A stretch of 64,000 nucleotides of DNA from Bacteroidota bacterium (lineage in GTDB: Bacteria > Bacteroidota > Bacteroidia > UBA4408), in assembly GCA_016721765.1 (NCBI GenBank), contig JADKHO010000004.1, forward strand, positions 558,001-622,000, written 5' to 3'. Below the pieces are notes generated by a model. That model was not told the DNA's origin. It saw only the letters and a program-made list of their open reading frames with translations, and searched no databases. Every line of letters starts with the position of its first letter. Position 1 is the first letter of the stretch. Shown piece after piece: positions 20,778 to 28,104 of this stretch. Position numbers and translations under genes: made by a program.

Positions 20778-21730
20778 ATGAGCGAAAAATTTAATGGACT
20801 TAATCTTCCGGCTATTCAAAAGGGAGTCGGATTAAGCAAAGATGTAAAAAAAGAAATTTCATCTTTAGATTTGACTAAAAAAAGTGAAGTAAACCGGATT
20901 TTAAATTCCGAAAGCCCATCTATTCAGAAGAAAATTTTACAAGAAGAGAGCGGACTAGATTTAGTTTTAGTTGGTGATTTAACAGCCTCAATGCATGTTT
21001 ACCACAAACTTTTAAAGGACAATTTTAAATTGCTGTGCAAAGATCTCTTTGCATTAATACCAAATATGCGAATTGGAATAATCTTTTATTTGGATCATGA
21101 TAGCCATTTACCCTATGTAACAAGAGTATCCAAATTAAGCAAAGACATCGAACAACTTTACCATTTTATTGAAACAACACCGGTATCAACAGACGGCAAT
21201 AGTACTTTTGATGAAGCTGTTGAAGACGCTTTTAATGATGTTGTTAGTCTTAATTGGCGAGAAGTTGGTTCACGCTCTGTTGTATTATTTGGAGATGCAC
21301 AGCCCATGAACCACAGGAAAGCGAGAATGGGCACAGTTACTTCGATTTGACGAAGCGTATGTATCAAAATAAAATTGTTGTGAATAGTGTTTACTGTGGA
21401 TGCGAAAGGTTCACAGATGAATACCTTCAAAAATTAACCAATATGAATGTTGGTGATTTTTCAGAACAGGTTTCTAGACTTGGACACGCGGAATTCTTCT
21501 CCTGGGTTGCTAATGTTACTGGTGGAATGGTTTTGGGAATTCAAAATGTTGATGATTTAGTTGATATAATCAAAGCATCTGCTGCCAAAGACTCCGGACA
21601 CTTAGACGATCTTGAAAATAAAATGAAAGCAAGTTCGCCAAATAAATTGAAATTGATTGATGTGGCAAGGAAGGCTGAACAGAGGAAGAAACTTGGGAAC
21701 AACATGGGAATTAAAGGTTTTCTAATTTGA
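20778..21730 (+). CDS. von Willebrand factor A (vWA) domain protein (frameshifted)
   Basis: About 318 aa when joined. The MIDAS-type motif is DLVLVGDLTASM (about residues 58-70, DxTxS), and a later TDGNSTFDEAVEDAF supplies the conserved Thr/Asp region. The fold continues through VVLFGDAQP. The frame breaks at a CCC run (21303-21305); one more C gives GDAQPHEPQESENGHSYFDL and the second part continues to 21730. I chose the ATG at 20778 because it follows the J-domain stop by one base. vWA proteins commonly act as assembly or activation partners in NTP-dependent conflict systems; no MoxR-type ATPase is adjacent here, so the Hsp70/J-domain route may replace it. Confidence 0.7.
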
Positions 21731-21802
21731 ACATAACATAAATTAATGCGACTATTCCTTTTATTAAAGAATTCGGGTAAAAAGGAATGTCATATTTGTC
21801 AC

Positions 21803-22405
21803 TTAATATGATTTTTTCCTTTTTTGGATACTTTTTTTAATTTTTTCTGTAATTGGCATTGGTTCATTGAACTTCAATGAATCATAATTGCTTGGTTTTG
21901 AAATACTTCCACCAATTTTAATTTTGTAAAGTACATGCGAATGGTATTGTAAAACACGTTTTACTTCTGGATGAAAATCGGTTATGGCGTGTAAACCAGC
22001 CGGAATTAATACAAGATTTGCTAATGATGAATAATACTCAGGGTTGTATGCAGTGCGATCCACTATATGACAAACTGTAAAACTTTTAGGCGCAACCGAG
22101 CCCCCAAGAGCAATTTTTATTGCTTTGTTAGCTATAGAATTATCATCTAAATAATTTCCATTTTGATCAAATATTCTTCGTGTTTCATTATTTAATTTTC
22201 TTCTGCATTTTTTTACCCATAAAGCTGTTTTATTAAAATCTTCATTTTTTAGAATTTTAATTACTTCAGGATTAACCCAAATTGCCGTCTTAGCTATCAA
22301 TGCAGAAATATTTATTTTCAATTCATCAAGTGCTGAATTAAGAATTTCAGTTCCTTCATAATCGTAAATTTGTTTTGCTACTTTTTTTTTCATTTTGTCA
22401 TCCAA
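21803..22405 (-). CDS. HNH-like nuclease candidate
   Basis: 200 aa. The C-terminal half holds an HNH-like pattern: CHIVDRTAYNPEYYSSLANL, then VLIPAGLHAITDFHPEV, with the order His, Asp, Asn, His as in many HNH proteins (xHIxD...NLVxLP...LH). The N-terminal half is helical and unassigned. The start overlaps the end of the upstream gene (22390-23010) by 16 bp, so the two form a coupled pair. It converges with the vWA cassette. A DNA-cleaving effector is a reasonable guess, but some expected zinc or catalytic positions cannot be confirmed by eye. Confidence 0.5.
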   Translation of the reverse strand: MDDKMKKKVAKQIYDYEGTEILNSALDELKINISALIAKTAIWVNPEVIKILKNEDFNKTALWVKKCRRKLNNETRRIFDQNGNYLDDNSIANKAIKIALGGSVAPKSFTVCHIVDRTAYNPEYYSSLANLVLIPAGLHAITDFHPEVKRVLQYHSHVLYKIKIGGSISKPSNYDSLKFNEPMPITEKIKKSIQKRKKSY

Positions 22406-23010
22406 TTATCAACCCATTTAATTTCCTTTACAATAGATCTCTTTTTTGTATTCCAATATTCTTTAAGTTCTCCATTAATTAAAATATACCTGAAATCATG
22501 TAATGCATCTTTTATATTTCTTTTAGTTTTATTGAGCTTGCCTTCTAAAAATGATTCTGCCACATTAAAAGCTTCCCCCCTTATTTTTTCGTTCTTGTCA
22601 AAAATTATAAAATCTCCAGGATCTTTAACAAAATGGCTTATGCCCAATCTTAACTTTACACTTACTTGAGGATTATTTGCAAAGTCCTTTTTCAAAATAT
22701 CAATTACACCTTTTAACAGGACAAGGTCAGTTCCTATTCTATTGGCGGCTTCAAATGGAGTGATGTTTTCCCAAGGACCAATCTTATAGGATTCACGTTT
22801 AAGGTGCATAAGCACTTCAATGTTCGATTTTTTTGAAGGAACTTTAAATAAGTTTTGGTCAAGTTGCTTATGATATTCCCCCAAAAGTTTTTCAACTTCT
22901 TGCAAAGAAAGTTTATTTTCCTTCCAATCGGTTTCCAATAAACATTTGACCTTTTTCATAAGTTCTATTCCCTTTTTTACATCCAACTTCCCAATAATCA
23001 AACTTGGCAA
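22390..23010 (-). CDS. Unknown protein paired with the HNH-like gene
   Basis: About 206 aa from a TTG start at 23010; an ATG only appears about 17 codons later, so the start is uncertain. The middle contains PGDFIIFDKNEKIRGEAFNV, which resembles a conserved strand-turn-strand (xIIFD...GExFNVx) seen in uncharacterised proteins near restriction genes and possibly a nuclease-like core; I cannot name the family. The rest is helical. It overlaps the HNH-like gene by 16 bp and lies downstream of a weak copy of the island palindrome (23072-23086). Confidence 0.45.
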   Translation of the reverse strand: MPSLIIGKLDVKKGIELMKKVKCLLETDWKENKLSLQEVEKLLGEYHKQLDQNLFKVPSKKSNIEVLMHLKRESYKIGPWENITPFEAANRIGTDLVLLKGVIDILKKDFANNPQVSVKLRLGISHFVKDPGDFIIFDKNEKIRGEAFNVAESFLEGKLNKTKRNIKDALHDFRYILINGELKEYWNTKKRSIVKEIKWVDNWMTK

Positions 23011-23071
23011 AAGCCTATCTCAAATTTGGCAGAGTTGGGTGTTTTGTTGTCCTAAAATAGCAATCTGTTAT

Positions 23072-23086
23072 TGCATTATTATTGCA
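23072..23086. promoter_or_regulatory. Weak operator-like palindrome before the HNH pair
   Basis: TGCAT-TATTA-TTGCA keeps both outer TGCA halves and the 15-bp length but loses the inner G/C pair of the consensus. On the minus strand it is followed after 12 bp by TATTTTAG, a poor -7 match. It may be a degenerate operator or chance in AT-rich sequence. Confidence 0.3.
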
Positions 23087-23125
23087 CAAACATATTTATA
23101 CTAATTGCTTAATTTCATAATAATA

Positions 23126-24469
23126 TTAAAATTTCTCTATTTCATTAATTCCTCTAGTAACCGCAGTATACTGCCATTTCAATGAGGGTATACCCAGCGT
23201 ATTGATGAATACTTTTTTCCATTCACCTCCTTGGGCTTTGTTACAAGTAATTGCGTGACCATACATCAAACGTAACGCACCCACATAGCGGTCATCACAT
23301 GGCATGTTTGACTCACTAAAAATTTTATTTTTAATGTAGCGTTGTTTTCTTAATTCACTTTCCTTTTGCCCTTCAATTTTACCCCCAATTGAAATCAAAG
23401 ATTCCACTAAAGCATAGTCTTCAATAATCGTTTCTTTTTCCACAAAAAGCAGCCTAACTTTTACTGCCACAAAATGCAAATTGGCTACTTCTTCCTGAAT
23501 TTTCCAATCAACATGTAAAAGCTCAACATGATCTCCATTATAAAGTTGGACTCCATTTCTAAACCAGTTTTGTGTAACCATGAGCAAATCTCCAGGCTCA
23601 AGAATTTGTTTTGCCTTACCAAAAATGCGATTTCTTACTAGATCATTAAAAAAACTATTCGCTTTATGTGAAACACCAATCGCAATCGAATGCTCCAACC
23701 CTTCCTTATTCATATCTTGAACATAATTGATGGCGGCCGTATAAATGTCTTTACTATGTTTTCCTTTGATTGGATGTGACTTTTTATGATCATCAATTGC
23801 TTTTCGAATTTCAGTTGCATTTTCTAGTATGTAACTACCATCTTCTTGTCGCTTCACTTCAGTTAACAAGTAAGCTGAACCTTTAAGATTAAATGTTTGT
23901 TCCAAAAAATCCTTATTTAGTGCAAAGGATTGCTGTTCGCCAATTGGAGGCAATTGGTATTTATCGCCGAGAAAAATGATTTTATTATGGACGTTTGAAT
24001 TTTTAATAAAAGAAATTAAATCAAATATCAAACCTTTCTCCACTTCAAAAAGATTTGCCTCAATATCCTTCTCCTTTGGAATCATAGAAGCTTCATCAAT
24101 TATAAAAACGCAAGGCCTTGCATTATGCCCCAATTTAAGCTTAAATGTAACTTTTCCTGTTTCCTTATCCGCTTTAGGAATATAAATCATGGAGTGAATG
24201 GTGGAAGTTGTAGTTTTTGCTTTTCTTCCTAAGATCCGGGCTGCTCTACCAGTCGGGGCAGCTATTTTATATGACTTTTCAATACTGTTTAAATATCCAA
24301 TTAATGCGGCGGTTATGGATGTTTTCCCGGTTCCTGCAGCCCCACACAGAACCAAGAAATCAAATTGATTATCATCTTTTACAAAATCTTCCATCACCCT
24401 AAGAACTGTTTCTTGTTCTTTTGTTGGATGAGAGAAGTGAAGAAAATCAAATATTGATTTATTTTCCAT
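23126..24469 (-). CDS. RecD-like SF1B helicase, small paralogue
   Basis: 447 aa. Walker A is CGAAGTGKTSITAAL (about residue 43), followed by APTGRAARIL (motif Ia), VFIIDEASM (Walker B), FLGDKYQLPPIG (motif III) and, at the C terminus, GHAITCNKAQGGEW plus YTAVTRG (motifs V and VI). These are the signatures of RecD/Pif1-type 5'-3' helicases. It is shorter than RecD2 and lacks an obvious N-terminal extension. Its ATG overlaps the stop of the 1205-aa helicase gene in a TAATG, so the two are translationally coupled and probably act together. It lies at the 3' end of the type I restriction operon. Confidence 0.8.
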   Translation of the reverse strand: MENKSIFDFLHFSHPTKEQETVLRVMEDFVKDDNQFDFLVLCGAAGTGKTSITAALIGYLNSIEKSYKIAAPTGRAARILGRKAKTTTSTIHSMIYIPKADKETGKVTFKLKLGHNARPCVFIIDEASMIPKEKDIEANLFEVEKGLIFDLISFIKNSNVHNKIIFLGDKYQLPPIGEQQSFALNKDFLEQTFNLKGSAYLLTEVKRQEDGSYILENATEIRKAIDDHKKSHPIKGKHSKDIYTAAINYVQDMNKEGLEHSIAIGVSHKANSFFNDLVRNRIFGKAKQILEPGDLLMVTQNWFRNGVQLYNGDHVELLHVDWKIQEEVANLHFVAVKVRLLFVEKETIIEDYALVESLISIGGKIEGQKESELRKQRYIKNKIFSESNMPCDDRYVGALRLMYGHAITCNKAQGGEWKKVFINTLGIPSLKWQYTAVTRGINEIEKF

Positions 24470-27400
24470 TAATCAACTTCTACATTAAATTTATTTTTCA
24501 AAATTTCCACAATCTGTTTTGTTTGATCTGGGCCTTCATAGGTTACTAATAATTGATTAGGGAAATGTTCAGCATACCATTTCAGTTTTGTCTCCCAATG
24601 ATTTTTGTATTCAGGTAAATCTAAACGGCCAACATGCTCCCAGAAATATTCTTGACCTTTCCAAAGAATTGTAAAGTCAGGCAAATACATTGAACCGTCT
24701 TTTGCAAATTTGGGAACTTCATAGGTGAAAGGAATTTTATTCAATTGTAGAATATTCGCAATGTTCATTTCAGATTTTGAACGAACAAAATATTTTGAGA
24801 GAGTTGAAATTACTTTTTTGTCTTCATACCAATTTGACTTCAATGAAAAAACTAAATCAGGAATTGGGTTGAATTCGAAAATGGATGAATTAATTTTTCT
24901 GATGCTTGATTTTTCGATTTTTGTCAACTCTATTAAAGTGGAAATATCGTCCTGAACAAAAATAGTAAGATGCTTTTGTGCTCTTGTAACAGCTGTGTAT
25001 AGAAGTTCCATTGAAAGCAATGAATTAATTTTCTTTGGAAGAATCAAATACACTTTATTGAATTCACTACCTTGTGCTTTGTGAACTGAAATTACATATC
25101 CTAATTCAATGTTTTCATCAATGGGTTCATAGAACAATGGCTTCTTATCGTTTCCTTCAAGAAAGCCGTAGTTTATTGAATATTCATCCCTTCTTTCAAA
25201 TTTTACTTGAAACTTTTGCAATCTAAATTGACTCCATCCTGTGTTCTTGTCAAAAGGGTGAGGATTCACAAAGCCTAACTCACCGTTGTAAATATCAATC
25301 TTCACATTTTTCTTTTCTTTCCAACTATAAGCAGAAATTTTATTTGATTGTGGCCTATTACGGAATTGAATAATTTTATCGTAAAGGGCTATTCCATCTA
25401 ACTGCGTTTTGCTTGCTTGATAGCCATTAAAAAGATTTTGAAAAAAAGTATTGAGGTAATCTGTGCCATAGAATTCACCACGATAAGGTGAAAGGAATTG
25501 TATTGCTGAAGGGTTTGGATATTTACTGCCATTACGAATTGCTTTCCCCCAAACCTTGTAGAACTTACCCTCCTCTGCTTTCTCTCCAGTTTCCTTCTCA
25601 AGGTCTGAAATAACAACTGAGTGCAACATTGATTCTAAATCAGTCATTTCTTTCCAATAGTGAATAGTAAGGTCTTTATCAATCGCTCCACCTTGTTGAA
25701 CCTTTTTCAAAATTGTTTCTTGATTCTTTTTGCTAAAATTTTCTTCTGATTGTTTTTCCTGGATGAAGATTTCTGCTAACTCTAAAATTCCGTTTCCTCT
25801 TTTTTCGACTTTGTTTTCTAATTGCCGAACGTTGATATCCAACTTGCCTAAATTTTCAGGTAACTCTGAATTCATCCACTCAATAATGTCATTAAAAACT
25901 TTTCCGCGGCCGATTGGTGGCAACTGATTTGGATCTCCAACTAAAATTAATCGCTGAACACTATTCCAGTTTATACTTCGTATAAGAGTCGCGAATAAAG
26001 ACAAATCAATCATTGAACATTCATCAATGATCAGAGTAGTTATAGTGTCATTTTGCTGGCCAAATTTTTTGAATGTGAAATTGTCATTCAACCATCCGCC
26101 ACTTGCTAAAAAGGAATGAATAGTTGAAGACTTTTTCTCAGTCTTCTCGGTCATTCTCACGGATGCTTTGCCAGTAGGTGCAAGTAAGACTATTCCAGTG
26201 CCTATTCCGTGGGCTTTCTCGACGCTACGAATAATCGATTTTAGAATTGTTGTCTTCCCTGTTCCTGCTGCTCCTGAAATAACACAAAGAGGTTTCGTAA
26301 AAACTTTAACACAAACTTTTGCTTGTCCTTTCAGTGCTTCATCATATTCCTTCGGTGCTTTTTCAAGCAGCGAACTATTCGGGTTTTGCAATAGATTATA
26401 AAAATGCTTTTCATCAATCGTTACTTTCAATTGAATGTCGTCACCATTTAAACTTTTAAGTGTTGAATGAATTATTTTTTCATCTTCTCTCACCTCATTT
26501 AGATAGAGATAGTTTTCTTCATCGAGCTTTCTGTAAGTAATTGCCTTCTCAATAAATTCTGAATCCACATCAAAATATTTTGGTGTGAACTGATGATTCT
26601 TCCATTCAGGCAAATAGCTTAATCTATTGTTGAGTAGAAACAAAACTGTGGTTTGGGAAACGAATGAGTGAATGGGTTCTCTTTTTAAAACATCAACACA
26701 TAAAGCTCTGAATCTTTCGGCTCCGTTTTTTGAGAAAATATTTCCCAGTCCTAAATCAGGATTAGGAATAATACCATGGTCAATCACATGAAATGAAATG
26801 ATGTCATCTTCATTGTCGCCAATGTATTGCTCACATAATAAATATGGGTCCTTTGAAATTTCATCAAAGTTTGCATAAATATTATTCTTTATTCTTTCTG
26901 AGCTTAATATGTTTTTAATCTGCTGATACGTTAAAGCAAAACGAGGAAATAAATTCAAAAGCATTTCTTGCTCTATTTCTTCTCTCAATTTCCAATTTCG
27001 CTTTAAATCACTTAATCGTTGAGATCCGATTCTTAAACCGTCAATAGTTTTTGTTTTCCCAGCAAGTAAGTCGGCAATGTTTTGAAAGGCTTGCTTATCG
27101 TTCTTCTTTTCTGTTTCAGTTTTGTAATAATCAATACCTTCTTCAAAGTCAATAAAAGAAAGCACTTCTGGAAGTCCTGGATATGCACCTCGTTTCTTCC
27201 ACAAGTCGGTAAAAAGTGTCAGCAACCATTTTGTCCTTTCTGTCCAATTCTGCGTGTCGTCACCGATTTCTAATAAGTAGGACGCAATCTCAATCATCCT
27301 TTCTACCAATGCCAAAGCATCATCGTCTGGCACCGGACGGGTTGCATATTTGAAATTGCGCTTATTGTCTGGCACTAAAAGAATGCGTTCCAACACATCG

Positions 27401-28086
27401 GGTCTATTCATATATTTATGATATGGAATCACAAAACCTTCGTCAGGATAATTAGATGTGATTGGCATTTGCCAAACAAATCCTCCTGCATATTTTCTCT
27501 TTATTTCTTCATTAACACCTTCATAGTAATCTATTTTTCCAACCTTTTTTAGTCTTGAAATTCCAACGATAACATATTTCTGTGCCTCATCCTCACTAAA
27601 CGGATTACTATAGTTAGCATAATAAAACAAAAGTGAATTTCCTTCTTCTTTCCTTATTGTATCAAAGTATTCATTTGCGTTTCTAAGTCGCTGGTCGTAA
27701 TCATACTTCTGTCCCTTGCCGGGTTCACGGTTTACATCATCACTATACATTCCTTCATAGTTCCAAATACAAACAGTAGATTCAGGAATATCCAAAATAG
27801 CAGGCTTTGATTCCTTGTTAAACCAAGCGGGAGGATTAAGTATCGCATTTGTTTTGTTATCGCCAAAAGCATTCATGCTAAAGCCACAAACAGGAATTCC
27901 ATTAGAGTTTAAACACGGTTTTATTTTGTTCTCGGGGTTATTCTTTCTAGCTGTATCAATTGCACCCTTTATGTAATCTCCCGGATATGAATGTTGGCCA
28001 ATACAAAATGTATTTGTATCAGGTTCCTTGCATACTTTGCCATTCCAACCGTTATTGTGCCATGCTAATCGAATTGTTCTATGCAT
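24469..28086 (-). CDS. RecD-like helicase with N-terminal Cys motif and C-terminal nuclease-like domain
   Basis: 1205 aa. The N terminus has an unusual conserved-looking motif, HNNGWNGKVCKEPDTNTFC then IGQHSYPGD. A long helical region follows, then the SF1B helicase core: Walker A SGAAGTGKTTIL at about residue 605, LIIDECSM, LVGDPNQLPPIG and, near the end, SVHKAQGSEF plus YTAVTRA. Residues about 1090-1180 (MYLPDFTILWKGQEYFWEHV, then WETKLKWY) look like a compact PD-(D/E)xK-type nuclease. The start is 18 bp after hsdR. A helicase-nuclease fused in this way could resect or process DNA cut by the type I enzyme, or be a separate defence protein that travels with it. Confidence 0.75.
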   Translation of the reverse strand: MHRTIRLAWHNNGWNGKVCKEPDTNTFCIGQHSYPGDYIKGAIDTARKNNPENKIKPCLNSNGIPVCGFSMNAFGDNKTNAILNPPAWFNKESKPAILDIPESTVCIWNYEGMYSDDVNREPGKGQKYDYDQRLRNANEYFDTIRKEEGNSLLFYYANYSNPFSEDEAQKYVIVGISRLKKVGKIDYYEGVNEEIKRKYAGGFVWQMPITSNYPDEGFVIPYHKYMNRPDVLERILLVPDNKRNFKYATRPVPDDDALALVERMIEIASYLLEIGDDTQNWTERTKWLLTLFTDLWKKRGAYPGLPEVLSFIDFEEGIDYYKTETEKKNDKQAFQNIADLLAGKTKTIDGLRIGSQRLSDLKRNWKLREEIEQEMLLNLFPRFALTYQQIKNILSSERIKNNIYANFDEISKDPYLLCEQYIGDNEDDIISFHVIDHGIIPNPDLGLGNIFSKNGAERFRALCVDVLKREPIHSFVSQTTVLFLLNNRLSYLPEWKNHQFTPKYFDVDSEFIEKAITYRKLDEENYLYLNEVREDEKIIHSTLKSLNGDDIQLKVTIDEKHFYNLLQNPNSSLLEKAPKEYDEALKGQAKVCVKVFTKPLCVISGAAGTGKTTILKSIIRSVEKAHGIGTGIVLLAPTGKASVRMTEKTEKKSSTIHSFLASGGWLNDNFTFKKFGQQNDTITTLIIDECSMIDLSLFATLIRSINWNSVQRLILVGDPNQLPPIGRGKVFNDIIEWMNSELPENLGKLDINVRQLENKVEKRGNGILELAEIFIQEKQSEENFSKKNQETILKKVQQGGAIDKDLTIHYWKEMTDLESMLHSVVISDLEKETGEKAEEGKFYKVWGKAIRNGSKYPNPSAIQFLSPYRGEFYGTDYLNTFFQNLFNGYQASKTQLDGIALYDKIIQFRNRPQSNKISAYSWKEKKNVKIDIYNGELGFVNPHPFDKNTGWSQFRLQKFQVKFERRDEYSINYGFLEGNDKKPLFYEPIDENIELGYVISVHKAQGSEFNKVYLILPKKINSLLSMELLYTAVTRAQKHLTIFVQDDISTLIELTKIEKSSIRKINSSIFEFNPIPDLVFSLKSNWYEDKKVISTLSKYFVRSKSEMNIANILQLNKIPFTYEVPKFAKDGSMYLPDFTILWKGQEYFWEHVGRLDLPEYKNHWETKLKWYAEHFPNQLLVTYEGPDQTKQIVEILKNKFNVEVD

Positions 28087-28104
28087 TTCGTTTATTTTAA
28101 ATTA

